Shown here piece after piece: positions 26,441 through 34,967 of a DNA stretch of 64,000 nt. The position numbers were made by a program, and so were the translations under genes. Origin of the DNA: a bacterium (GTDB lineage: Bacteria; Bdellovibrionota; Bdellovibrionia; Bdellovibrionales; Bdellovibrionaceae); NCBI GenBank assembly GCA_019752925.1, contig JAIELP010000008.1, positions 1 to 64,000 of the forward strand. The letters are read 5' to 3'. Below the pieces are notes generated by a model that ran no database searches, was not told the origin of the DNA, and saw nothing but the letters and a program-made list of their open reading frames with translations. How positions within the stretch are numbered: the stretch's first letter is position 1; each line of letters begins with the position of its first letter.

Positions 26441-27121
26441 ATGAAGAAAAATAAAATGGCAGCGCTTTTGTTTCTGCTAACGCTAACTGCTGGTCAAGCC
26501 TGGGCAAAAAAGAGTGCTGACGGAAATTCCTGTAAGAGTTTTGAATCTTGGGTGGGAAACGGGAAAATCAATATCGTGGACTTCCGTGGAAATGACGAAA
26601 CCTCTCCGTTTCGCTTTCGATTGAAATTCCATAATTTTGAACAGGTTAAGTCGGATGGCTTCATGGGACCGATCACTCGGGGCTCGATGACATTCTCGTA
26701 CCCGCGACAGGCCAAGCCAGAAGTTGCATATGTTAAAAGTGCCGCGTACCCAGCCCCGTTTACCCTAGGCCCAGCCTTTGGGGAAAAGATTGAATATCAA
26801 GCACGCGAAGTAAGTTGCAATGTTTTTGAAGTGCATTGGAAAGAGCCCAAAAAAGGAGACACTGTCACCCATGTACAGGACTACAACAAACAACATGTTT
26901 GCACCAACATTACGAACATAAACCGTGAACCAATACCTGCCGGTTTCGACCCCTTCGATCTGAGTGCACAAATGAACAATAAATCACTCTTCCCGAAAGG
27001 CAGCCCACTGCTGAAAGACGGATTCGGATGGTATAACTTATGTGGAAAAATGGCACAAAGTCTTGAGCGCGATCGAGTTTGGGAGAACAAGTTTGGCTTC
27101 TTAGTTTATGAAGCGCCATAG
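26441..27121 (+). CDS. Secreted MoaF-like (lipocalin-fold) protein
   Basis: About 226 residues with a signal peptide (AALLFLLTLTAGQAWA). The middle (FEVHWKEPKKGDTVTHVQDY followed by CTNITN) resembles the MoaF/adenylate-cyclase-associated lipocalin-like domains, which share a V-QD-x-x-T-NI pattern. That assignment rests on one motif. The ATG at 26435 leaves only one base after GGAG, so I use the in-frame ATG at 26441, which has normal spacing. A terminator follows the stop. Confidence 0.5.
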   Translation: MKKNKMAALLFLLTLTAGQAWAKKSADGNSCKSFESWVGNGKINIVDFRGNDETSPFRFRLKFHNFEQVKSDGFMGPITRGSMTFSYPRQAKPEVAYVKSAAYPAPFTLGPAFGEKIEYQAREVSCNVFEVHWKEPKKGDTVTHVQDYNKQHVCTNITNINREPIPAGFDPFDLSAQMNNKSLFPKGSPLLKDGFGWYNLCGKMAQSLERDRVWENKFGFLVYEAP

Positions 27122-27139
27122 TTAGTTTTTTTTGAAACA

Positions 27140-27182
27140 CACATCGTTGGCCGAGTGTACGCTCAACGATGTGCCGTTTTTT
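27140..27182 (+). terminator. Intrinsic terminator after the MoaF-like gene
   Basis: CACATCGTTG (27140-27149) and CAACGATGTG (27164-27173) form a perfect 10-bp stem with a 14-nt loop, followed by CCG and TTTTTT. Confidence 0.75.
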
Positions 27183-27279
27183 CAAATGGTAAAATCAGAT
27201 TTTAAAAAAGAACAGCCCAATCAGTGGTTACCAAAAACCCATCAACACTCTAATCCATAAGCCTCACGCATCCAGAGCG

Positions 27280-27309
27280 TGTTATCAACTTGTTATCAAA
27301 ATGTTATCT
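27280..27309. repeat. Three TGTTATC boxes at 11-bp spacing
   Basis: TGTTATCA at 27280 and 27291 and TGTTATCT at 27302, each 11 bp apart (one DNA turn), about 125 bp from the 3' end of the tRNA-Gly gene. The layout is that of arm-type recombinase or other cooperative protein sites. The rest of the 27183-27434 stretch shows nothing else I can name. Confidence 0.4.
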
Positions 27310-27434
27310 GACATTGAAATCTGTTTGAAATATCAACGACATTTCAACATTTTTTGAGATTTATTTTTGTGTATTTTCAAGTACTTAGATTTTCTTGACT
27401 TTGCGGTGACAGCTCAAAATTCCAGAACGAAATT

Positions 27435-27510
27435 TGGAGCGGGAGACGGGACTCAAACCCGCGACCTATGCCTTGGCAAGGCATCGCTCTATCAACTGAG
27501 CTACTCCCGC
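27435..27510 (-). tRNA. tRNA-Gly (anticodon GCC)
   Basis: Read on the minus strand the gene begins GCGGGAGTAGCTC, has a D-arm, anticodon loop TTGCCAA with GCC, T-loop GTTTGAGTCC-type arm and acceptor CTCCCGC, discriminator T and encoded CCA. The total is 76 nt with all four stems formed. Confidence 0.97.
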
Positions 27511-27659
27511 AATGTAAATTGCGAAATACGAATCTAATTAAAAGCTCCCTGACTGTCAACTCAAGGCCTAATTTATCGAGCATGTGCCTATTATTTGAGC
27601 TATTGATATATTTCAAAGATTACTTCTTTTGCAGGTTTATTTGATTTAATATCAATTGA

Positions 27660-29462
27660 GTGAACATACTGCATTTACTATCACAAAACCATCTGACTGG
27701 CGCTGAAGTTTACGCCGTTACATTGGCTAACGAACACCGTAAAAACGGACATTTGATATATCAGATGTCCAACGGCTTTTACTACCCTTCTGAAAATATA
27801 AAACTACAGTTAGAAGTCGAAACCCGTTCTAAAATTAAGTTTATTAAAAACGTTTTGTGGTTACGCAATTTTATCCGTAAGCAGAACATTCATGTTATCC
27901 ATACCCATTCGCGCGCAGCGGCCAAATTGGCTTACTGGTCTACCTTGTTTTCTGATACCGGAGTTGTTTCTACCGTACACGGAGTGCAACACTCTTCGTT
28001 TTCAAAAAAGCTTCACAATCAGTATGGCCAATTCATAGTTGCGGTTTGCGAAAATATTAAAAAGCATCTTATTAAAGATTTTTCTTATAATCCAAACCGT
28101 ATACATACTGTACCCAACCCGATCAACGCAGAAGCTTACTACTTTAAAGCCCCTGCAGCCTCTAGCACATTAAATATTGCAATTGTTGGACGCACAACAG
28201 GCCCTAAGGGAGCGCGCACACAGCAAGCCGTTGAAGCCCTTTTCTCAGCTCCACTAAAAGATACTAGCTTTAATCTTACTTTAATCGGTGGCCGACTGTC
28301 TGACCTAAGCTTACCCGATTCTATAAAATCAATGATCCAGCAAGAATCCCCTGCTTCACTTAATAGTGAGATTTACTCAAAATATAATTTGGTTATCGGC
28401 TCAGGCCGTGTTTGCATGGAATCTTTAATTACCGGTATAAATACCATTGCCTTCGGCGAAGCTTCTTATGTTGGCCTTATCACTCCCGCTAATTACAGAA
28501 ATGCAACAGAGTCTAATTTCGGCGACATTCACCCTTCATCTAAAAATCCGCAAATTAATACAGAAGACTTTGTTGCCAGCATTAAGGCGTTGAGCTCCGG
28601 AGCCGCTTCAGATGCAGCTCAACTATCTCAAATGGCTCAGCAGTCGTTTTCACTTAAAGATATTGCGGCCAAAGTACAAAGAACTTATGAGTCGGCCTAT
28701 TTTTTAAAAAACTACAGCCGCTGGATTCCGGTTTTAATGTACCACAAAATACCGGATCAAGAAATTCAGTCCCAACATAAAATATACGTTACTAAATCCA
28801 ACTTCGAAAAACATCTTAAGTTCTTTAAATCGCGTAATTTTACAACTCTGACTTTTTCAGATTTAAAAAAATTCCGCACCGGAGAAGTCAGCTTTAGCGA
28901 GTTTCCCAAAAAGCCTTTAATCCTCACTTTTGACGATGGCTATAGGGATAACTTAAAAAACGCCTCACCACTTTTAAAACAGTATGGCTTCAGGGCTCAA
29001 TTGTTTTTATTAGCCGATCAAAACATTGACCAAAACAGCTGGGATGTAAACTCAACCGAACCGGCGCACGAAATTGTTTCGGGAAAAGACCGGCAGCAAT
29101 GGTTAAAATCACAGTTTGAAGTAGGATCACACGGCTTTGAGCATAAAAAGATTACTGAGTTTAATGAAGACGAAGCACTTAAAGAGTTAATCGACTCTAA
29201 AAAATCTTTAGAGCAGGAATTTAGCAAGCCTATTAATGTATACGCGTTTACGTATGGCGTAACTGGAAGTAACTCGGATGATCTTGCTCAAGCTGCCGGC
29301 TATGACTATGCCGTCAACACCGATACCGGCGGATTAATTCTGGAAGAAAATCCTTATTCAATATTCAGAGTTAATATTTTTCCTGACGAAAGCAGTTGGT
29401 CTTTATTTAAAAAGACCTCTGCTTGGTACCGCAAATACTATTACTGGAAACGAAAAAAATAA
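27660..29462 (+). CDS. Glycosyltransferase family 4 - polysaccharide deacetylase fusion
   Basis: A 600-residue protein. Residues 1 to about 345 are a GT4 glycosyltransferase (opening NILHLLSQNHLTGAEVYA, VIHTHSRAAAKLAYW, VVSTVHGVQHS, IHTVPNPIN, and the acceptor-end GSGRVCMESLITG). Residues about 355-600 are a NodB-type polysaccharide deacetylase: VLMYHKIPD, ILTFDDGYRDN (catalytic and metal Asp), GSHGFEHKKI (two metal His). The fusion could add a sugar and remove an N-acetyl group in cell-surface polysaccharide synthesis. The start is GTG at 27660; no signal peptide. Confidence 0.85.
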   Translation: MNILHLLSQNHLTGAEVYAVTLANEHRKNGHLIYQMSNGFYYPSENIKLQLEVETRSKIKFIKNVLWLRNFIRKQNIHVIHTHSRAAAKLAYWSTLFSDTGVVSTVHGVQHSSFSKKLHNQYGQFIVAVCENIKKHLIKDFSYNPNRIHTVPNPINAEAYYFKAPAASSTLNIAIVGRTTGPKGARTQQAVEALFSAPLKDTSFNLTLIGGRLSDLSLPDSIKSMIQQESPASLNSEIYSKYNLVIGSGRVCMESLITGINTIAFGEASYVGLITPANYRNATESNFGDIHPSSKNPQINTEDFVASIKALSSGAASDAAQLSQMAQQSFSLKDIAAKVQRTYESAYFLKNYSRWIPVLMYHKIPDQEIQSQHKIYVTKSNFEKHLKFFKSRNFTTLTFSDLKKFRTGEVSFSEFPKKPLILTFDDGYRDNLKNASPLLKQYGFRAQLFLLADQNIDQNSWDVNSTEPAHEIVSGKDRQQWLKSQFEVGSHGFEHKKITEFNEDEALKELIDSKKSLEQEFSKPINVYAFTYGVTGSNSDDLAQAAGYDYAVNTDTGGLILEENPYSIFRVNIFPDESSWSLFKKTSAWYRKYYYWKRKK

Positions 29463-31358
29463 TTACAGGCCAAAGCTTTTAAGAACAAACACAACTGTAA
29501 CTGCTAAGCAATACGCCACTAAGTTACTGAAGAATAATTGCATCAAAGCCGGCTTCCATGAACCCATTTCACGCTTTAAAATACCCACTGTAGAAGTACA
29601 CTGTAGCGCAATCATGAAGAAAATAAATATCCCCGCAACGGAAGCCACAGTAAAAATCGGCTCGCCATTTTCAAAGGTAGCTTTTTTCATAGCCGCTAAC
29701 AGACCCTGTTGAGCTGCATCTTCATCTTCGTCGGTGATGTTAAACATCAAGGCTAATGACGACACAAATACTTCACGTGCAGCAAAGGCCGAAATCAACC
29801 CGAAGCCAACCCGCCAGTCTACACCCATAGGACGGAAGATGGGCTCAACCGCTTGCCCTACTTCTGAAGCATAACTGTCTTTAGCAATTTCCACGGCTGA
29901 CAGAGGTTCTTGTCCCTCAACAACCTCCGGGCGCGGAAAATTAGTTGCAAACCATAAAATAAGCGCCAGACCGAAAATAATCGGACCCGCTTTCACTACA
30001 AAGCTTTTAGCTTTACTTAGCGATTGCATGAAGATGTAACCAAAACGCGGACGACGGTACAACGGAAGCTCCATGATCAAACGCGACTTAGTTGTATCAT
30101 TAACAAATACCGAAATAATATTGGCAGCAATAGCACCTACAACAATTGCCCCAAAGTACATTAATGCCATTACGAGGCCAGCTAACAGCGGATTTTCATC
30201 ACCAAAAAGAAATGCAATCAGCAAAGCATATACCGGCAAACGTGCCGAACACGTCATAAACGGAATAATACTCTGAGCAATTAATCTTTCTTTTTTAGAT
30301 GTAATATTTCTCGTAGCCATGATAGCCGGAATTGAACAGGCAAAACCTGAAAGCAACGGAACAAATGAGCGTCCACCCAAGCCTACCATTGACAGAGGCT
30401 TATCAATCAGTGCCGCTACACGGGCCAAGTAACCCGTAGATTCTAAAATTCCGATACCAAGGAATAAGATAAAAATCTGCGGAACGAAAATAACAACACC
30501 GCCGATAGCTGCAATAAATCCATTACCAACAAACTCACCGAATAAACCCGGAATATTTTCAGTTGCCACAGCTACTGCTGACGAGAAAAGTCCGTCAATT
30601 AAATCCATAAGTGGAGTTGCAGCCCAGTAAATTGAAGCAAACAATAAAGTCATAATACTGAAAAATATAACTAAACCCAAAATAGGATGAGTTAACACTT
30701 TATCAGCTTGATTTGTAAAATGCGCCGCCGACTTCTGCTCGTTACGGTTAACTATAGTTTTTGCGGCTAAATTTTCCGCCCATTGGATGACTTGCGTATG
30801 TTTTTCAATATCCCAATTTTCATGATGGAAGATTTCGTCATTAGCCGGCGTAACAGGAAGCAGATCTACGATTTCGTTTAGGCCTCTACCCAAGATTCCG
30901 TCAAATAAAACAATATTAGGTCCAAGCTCATTCTTAAGTTCTTCTAACTGAATTTGCGAACCTTCTTTTTCAATCAGATCCAGCATAGTAACAACAAAAA
31001 TAGTTTGGTAATTACTATCCACGATCTGTTTTGCAATCATCAAGTGGCGGCTTAACTGTGTTGCATCCAACACAACTATTACACCGTTTAAACTATCAAC
31101 GTTGTGTTGGGTATAAAGCACATCGTGAGTAACCTGCTCATCTTCAGATTGCGGAGTTAAAGAATAAACTCCCGGAGTATCGACAATAGTAATTTCCTGG
31201 TCGTTAATTCTTTCAGCCAAGTGAGCTCTCAATTTACCTACGTTATATTCAACCGTAGAACCCGGATAGTTTACCGTTTTAGATTTTGAACCTGTGAGCC
31301 AATTATAGAGAGTCGTTTTTCCCGAGTTCGGCGAACCGACTAGCGCCCATGTAGACAT
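29463..31358 (-). CDS. feoB: Ferrous iron transporter B
   Basis: A 631-residue protein. The N-terminal G domain has G1 GSPNSGKT, a G2 Thr in PGSTVEYN and G3 DTPGVYSL. The membrane part has the two Gate motifs of FeoB: GGRSFVPLLSGFACSIPAIMATR, and further on FGLISAFAAREVFVSS, with Cys residues in each region (FACSIP, ALQCTSTVG). It imports Fe2+ across the inner membrane. It overlaps feoA by 19 bp. Length is a little short because the cytosolic C-terminus is compact. Confidence 0.95.
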   Translation of the reverse strand: MSTWALVGSPNSGKTTLYNWLTGSKSKTVNYPGSTVEYNVGKLRAHLAERINDQEITIVDTPGVYSLTPQSEDEQVTHDVLYTQHNVDSLNGVIVVLDATQLSRHLMIAKQIVDSNYQTIFVVTMLDLIEKEGSQIQLEELKNELGPNIVLFDGILGRGLNEIVDLLPVTPANDEIFHHENWDIEKHTQVIQWAENLAAKTIVNRNEQKSAAHFTNQADKVLTHPILGLVIFFSIMTLLFASIYWAATPLMDLIDGLFSSAVAVATENIPGLFGEFVGNGFIAAIGGVVIFVPQIFILFLGIGILESTGYLARVAALIDKPLSMVGLGGRSFVPLLSGFACSIPAIMATRNITSKKERLIAQSIIPFMTCSARLPVYALLIAFLFGDENPLLAGLVMALMYFGAIVVGAIAANIISVFVNDTTKSRLIMELPLYRRPRFGYIFMQSLSKAKSFVVKAGPIIFGLALILWFATNFPRPEVVEGQEPLSAVEIAKDSYASEVGQAVEPIFRPMGVDWRVGFGLISAFAAREVFVSSLALMFNITDEDEDAAQQGLLAAMKKATFENGEPIFTVASVAGIFIFFMIALQCTSTVGILKREMGSWKPALMQLFFSNLVAYCLAVTVVFVLKSFGL

Positions 31359-31549
31359 GCAAATTCCTCTTCATTCAATGCTAAACGCGTTGATCCATAT
31401 TGAATAACAGTGACTGAATTAAATGAAATTTTAGACACAATTTCCACTTCAAGTCCGGGATGCAATCCTAAATCGTACAAACGTTTTATTAAATCCGCAT
31501 TGGCGGCGCCTTTTGGTACTTCTATTTTTTCAAGAATAAATTTTTTCAT
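31340..31549 (-). CDS. feoA: Ferrous iron transport accessory protein A
   Basis: About 69 residues, an SH3-like FeoA domain (DLIKRLYDLGLHPGLEVEIVSKISFN, STRLALNEEEFACL). It helps FeoB function. The open frame reaches 31573, but the ATG at 31549 (MKKFILEKIEV) is the usual FeoA start. First gene of the feoAB operon; a Fur-box-like palindrome lies 44 bp upstream. Confidence 0.9.
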   Translation of the reverse strand: MKKFILEKIEVPKGAANADLIKRLYDLGLHPGLEVEIVSKISFNSVTVIQYGSTRLALNEEEFACLHGR

Positions 31550-31592
31550 ATTGATACAGACTATTAATTTCATTCGTAATAAATAGTCAAAG

Positions 31593-31613
31593 AATTGAGA
31601 TCTATTCTCAATT
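31593..31613. promoter_or_regulatory. Fur-box-like palindrome between feoA and bacterioferritin
   Basis: Perfect 8-bp arms AATTGAGA (31593-31600) and TCTCAATT (31606-31613) with a 5-bp centre, 44 bp upstream of feoA and about 113 bp upstream of the bacterioferritin gene. Length and the TGAGA/TCTCA core match the Fur operator pattern. It could control both iron uptake and storage. Confidence 0.65.
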
Positions 31614-31726
31614 GCCTATCAATCCATTTTCATTTGACTTTCATTTAGAAAAAAACATAGAATTAAAACACTAATATAAACTATTTAATGCTTAATTGCC
31701 GCGACGCACGATGGATGGAGACCAAC

Positions 31727-32152
31727 ATGGACAACAAAAAAGTAATCGCCTGTTTAAATGAACTTCTTGAAAACGAATTAGCCGGAGTAGTTCGCTACTC
31801 ACATTATGCTTTTATGGTTTTCGGCCACAACCGTATTCCTATTTGCTCTTGGTTACGTAGCCAAGCCACTGAGTCTTTAACTCACGCCAATCAAATCGGC
31901 GAACACATCACAGCTTTAAATGGCCACCCTTCTTTAAAAATCGGTAAGCTTCTTGAATCCAACAGCCACAAAATCAACGACATCTTAACGGAATCTCTTC
32001 AGCACGAAAAACATCAAGTAGGTGTTTACAGAAAACTTTTAAAACTTGTTGAGGGCGACTCAATTTTATTAGAAGAATTCGCACGCGATATGATCGTTGA
32101 AGAAGAAATGCATATTGCTGAAGTTGAAAAAATGATTAAACAACCTAAGTAA
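31727..32152 (+). CDS. bfr: Bacterioferritin-type ferritin
   Basis: About 141 residues, four-helix ferritin-like. Iron ligand residues are visible in order: LLENELAGVVRYSHYA (Glu and neighbouring residues), ESLTHANQIGEH (Glu, His), LQHEKHQVG (Glu), and VEEEMHIAEVE (Glu, His). It stores iron in the cytoplasm. The ATG at 31727 (MDNKKVIAC) has GGAG eight bases upstream, better than the frame's first ATG at 31688. Divergent from feoAB, so storage and uptake share a control region. Confidence 0.88.
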   Translation: MDNKKVIACLNELLENELAGVVRYSHYAFMVFGHNRIPICSWLRSQATESLTHANQIGEHITALNGHPSLKIGKLLESNSHKINDILTESLQHEKHQVGVYRKLLKLVEGDSILLEEFARDMIVEEEMHIAEVEKMIKQPK

Positions 32153-32179
32153 TTTTAAAATTTAAAATTAAAATTAGAA

Positions 32180-32980
32180 TTAGAAGAGTAAACCCAGTTT
32201 GACCCCAAAAGACTGGGTTTCGCTTTTTGGCTCGGTGAAAGTATTTGAACCTACCACGACTTGATCGGAATCACCAAGATTCCATCCTTCATAAAACCCG
32301 TAAACATTTAACGACTCATTCAAACGGTAACCTAAAGTTAAAATGTATCCGCTACCGTTAGTTTGTTTGCTATCAATATCAGGCAAAGTACTGACAGCCT
32401 CTGAAATATTAGATTTCATGTTACCTGCTAAATACAAATCATACTCAACATCAATTATAAATTTGTCAGCGTGAACAACAAATCCTATCGGCAAATAAAT
32501 CCACTGGCCCGTGCGAGTATAAAAACTTCCGCCTTCACCACGGTCATACAAATAGCGATAACCTGCACCCGCAGCTAGTTCGAAATTTTTGTTAAGCGCC
32601 CACTCAAAACGTGAAGCAATACGTCCAATTAAATCCGTTGTTGGCGCACTCAACGATCTACAATTTGTGCCATCTACATTACATGAATAACCATCGTAAT
32701 TAATCGAACCGTACAAAAGGCTTCCGTATAATTTGCCATTTCCTAAAAGACTACTCCAGTACCATTCGCCAAATAAACCGTACAATAAACCGGAATGAGT
32801 CACTCGGTTTTCTGAGTAACGATAACTTCTGACTTCAGCACCGATTACAAAACTTTTTGGGGCTTCTTTTTTCTTAAATGAGGTCGTTACAGCAACAGGC
32901 TGTACGGGCTTTTCCTGCGCGTTGGAAATTGCCGTAAAAACTAGACAAAAAGTAAGTAAAATGAATACAGAAATCTTCAT
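32180..32980 (-). CDS. Outer-membrane beta-barrel protein
   Basis: A 266-residue protein with a signal peptide (about 1-21) and repeated amphipathic strands rich in Tyr and Gly (AAGAGYRYLYDRG, FIIDVEYDLYLAG, YILTLGYRL). It ends in Phe (VKLGLLF), as outer-membrane barrels do, which BamA recognises. Probably 8-10 strands. No specific family recognised. Convergent with the bacterioferritin gene. Confidence 0.7.
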   Translation of the reverse strand: MKISVFILLTFCLVFTAISNAQEKPVQPVAVTTSFKKKEAPKSFVIGAEVRSYRYSENRVTHSGLLYGLFGEWYWSSLLGNGKLYGSLLYGSINYDGYSCNVDGTNCRSLSAPTTDLIGRIASRFEWALNKNFELAAGAGYRYLYDRGEGGSFYTRTGQWIYLPIGFVVHADKFIIDVEYDLYLAGNMKSNISEAVSTLPDIDSKQTNGSGYILTLGYRLNESLNVYGFYEGWNLGDSDQVVVGSNTFTEPKSETQSFGVKLGLLF

Positions 32981-33069
32981 ACAGCTTCATGCTACTTTTC
33001 TTGCCATCTTAAGTCTAGATTTCTTTCCCTCAGTTAAAGTAATACGACCTTAATCCCGAACCAATATAT

Positions 33070-34086
33070 GTGAGAATAAAAACCCACCCTTTATTCACTC
33101 TGATTCTGATACTTTTTACATACCAACATGTAAACGCCGAAGTATTGCACTGGCCTCAACTGTGCGAAGGCGGAGAACTCATCATCAAAAATAAAACTGA
33201 AAAATCTTTTTCAGTTTGGGTGCAGAAATTCGGTACAAATTTAATACGCGAAACAGAAGTTGAATTAACTGAAAATGAAACTGTAAACTACCCTCTTGAT
33301 AACATCACAAAAGACGAACATTACTCTTTACTGAACAATGCCGACAGGCTCGCTGTAGACGTGCAGTATAAATGTAATGCTAAATACTATGCCTCAAACC
33401 CTTTTGAAGGTGGCGTTATCACTTATCAAAAAACTCAATCCTCTGAACATATGATTGTAGTTGAAAATTTATACTCTGGCGTCAATAAAATTCAGATCGA
33501 CTTAAAAGATAAATACTACAATGTAGTTCACAGTGAAAAAGTAGATTTAGCTGCATTTAAAAAACATTTTTTTCAAGTACCCTCTTCTTTAAAAAGCTGG
33601 GAAACTGCACAGATCAGCGCTGAAAATAAATATTCAGGTTTTTATATCAATGATAATGGCAATCCGAAGCCGATCTCAGTAAAACCTCAACCTACTGATA
33701 TTGATACATCTGCAACCTACTTTGTGATTGGTCCTCGCACAGGTGAAGGCGACAACTTCGTCGTGAAAATTACAAATGCCGATATTATTGCGAAAGCCCG
33801 CGATTTAATTAAAAATCCACAAAAAGAAAAAATGGTTTTTGCCCGCATTCAAAAGGGTCATTCAGGCTACGGCCGCAACTGGTCTAAACCGGAAAAAAGT
33901 TTCTGGTCATGGTCGGCTTCAGAAGTTACAAGTTTTGATGATTTAGGAAGTACTTCATGCAATGGCACCCCACAACAGGTGGAGGACCGTGCAGATTTCT
34001 GGATCAGCGATCCGGGACAAATCTGCTTCTGGAATTATCGTGTAAAAAAAGAATTAAAAGCTTCGCAAGTAGCTAACGGACTTTAG
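33070..34086 (+). CDS. Secreted protein, function unknown
   Basis: A 338-residue protein from GTG 33070 with a signal peptide (LFTLILILFTYQHVNA). The mature part is beta-rich with Cys in LCEGGEL, YKCNA, TSCNGTP and QICFWN. No domain recognised. Its TAG overlaps the TAA stop of the convergent pterin-synthase gene (TTAG at 34083-34086). Confidence 0.6.
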   Translation: MRIKTHPLFTLILILFTYQHVNAEVLHWPQLCEGGELIIKNKTEKSFSVWVQKFGTNLIRETEVELTENETVNYPLDNITKDEHYSLLNNADRLAVDVQYKCNAKYYASNPFEGGVITYQKTQSSEHMIVVENLYSGVNKIQIDLKDKYYNVVHSEKVDLAAFKKHFFQVPSSLKSWETAQISAENKYSGFYINDNGNPKPISVKPQPTDIDTSATYFVIGPRTGEGDNFVVKITNADIIAKARDLIKNPQKEKMVFARIQKGHSGYGRNWSKPEKSFWSWSASEVTSFDDLGSTSCNGTPQQVEDRADFWISDPGQICFWNYRVKKELKASQVANGL

Positions 34087-34580
34087 CTTCCTACAACCGA
34101 GCTGGCACTCTGCCCGCGCGTTTCTTCAACACTCACTCGTACTTTATCAACGCCTAAGTCTTTCATTTTTTTGAAAATACTTTTTGCAAATAAAAGAGAT
34201 AAGTTTTCAACACTTGTATTTGTAATCGGCAACCAGATGGTTTCGATTATAGGAAAAGAATAAAAACGGTCTCTGAAATTGATATCATAGTTTTTACCGC
34301 TTTGGCTGATTTGGTATTTCATATCTGGGTGCTTTTCCGGCAGTAAAACATGCTCATCCCATACGTCACATTGATCTTTGATGATTTTTTTTAAAACATT
34401 AAAATCTACAAAGTAACCCTTAGCTTCGTCATGCGCACTGACAGCTGCAAAGATATCAACCTTAACCTGATAGTTATGGCCATGAAGCATTTCTGCTGAA
34501 TTTTCGTCAAAAATTAAAAAATGTGCAGAAGAAAATTTGAAATTTTGCTTGGCTAAATGTAAGGTAGTTGAATGATGCAT
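34083..34580 (-). CDS. 6-pyruvoyltetrahydropterin-synthase-like protein, Cys-less (PTPS-III-like)
   Basis: A 165-residue T-fold enzyme. Zinc His are intact: SSAHF (His20) and MLHGHNYQ (His33, His35). The catalytic Cys of QueD (C-x3-HGH) is Ala here, while Glu30 gives E-x2-HGH, the pattern described for PTPS-III proteins that replace FolB in folate synthesis. C-terminal VSVEETRG supplies the substrate Glu. It is 17 bp from a divergent QueD paralogue. Function in folate rather than queuosine synthesis is inference. Confidence 0.75.
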   Translation of the reverse strand: MHHSTTLHLAKQNFKFSSAHFLIFDENSAEMLHGHNYQVKVDIFAAVSAHDEAKGYFVDFNVLKKIIKDQCDVWDEHVLLPEKHPDMKYQISQSGKNYDINFRDRFYSFPIIETIWLPITNTSVENLSLLFAKSIFKKMKDLGVDKVRVSVEETRGQSASSVVGS

Positions 34581-34597
34581 ATACGGGGTAAATTATC

Positions 34598-34957
34598 ATG
34601 AAATACAAATTGAAACAGCATTTTCACATTGAATCAGCGCGTTTTTTACCAAATTTACCCAAAAATCACCCCTGCTCTAATATGCATGGACACAGTTTTA
34701 AGATTGTTTTAACGTTAAAGGGCGATTTAGACCCCAAAATCGGCTGGGTTATGGATTACCACGAGATTACTACGGTGATGCAACCCCTGCTTAAGCAACT
34801 GGATCATAAAGTACTAAATGAAGTACCGGGGCTTGAAAACCCAACTTCTGAGCTCTTAGCTAAATGGATTTATGAAAAGGCTTTAGTGCAAATTCCACTT
34901 TTGCAAAAAGTCAGTATCATGGAAACTACTAGTACCGAGTGCACTTACCCGGCTTAG
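34598..34957 (+). CDS. queD: 6-carboxytetrahydropterin synthase (QueD)
   Basis: A 119-residue protein close to E. coli QueD in order and length: HPCSNMHGHSF (catalytic Cys26, zinc His30 and His32), DPKIGWVMDYHE, GLENPTSELLAKWI and METTSTEC. It makes 6-carboxy-tetrahydropterin from dihydroneopterin triphosphate for queuosine. Odd point: the first zinc His, in the usual AAHRLP stretch, is replaced by Arg15 (IESARFLP). Divergent from the PTPS-III-like paralogue. Confidence 0.85.
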   Translation: MKYKLKQHFHIESARFLPNLPKNHPCSNMHGHSFKIVLTLKGDLDPKIGWVMDYHEITTVMQPLLKQLDHKVLNEVPGLENPTSELLAKWIYEKALVQIPLLQKVSIMETTSTECTYPA

Positions 34958-34967
34958 TTTTTTATAA

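Noticed and set aside
27280-27309. The three TTATC-containing boxes as DnaA boxes or a replication origin
   Set aside because: They match TTATCCACA at no more than 7 of 9 positions, no dnaA, dnaN or AT-rich unwinding region is near, and gene context is ordinary.
27377-27616. A 79-residue minus-strand frame over the tRNA
   Set aside because: It runs through tRNA-Gly; the tRNA explains the bases.
34598-34957. QueD gene called a pseudogene because of the missing zinc His
   Set aside because: The rest of the protein is complete with Cys26, HGH and the C-terminal Glu intact, so it is more likely a variant than a decayed gene.
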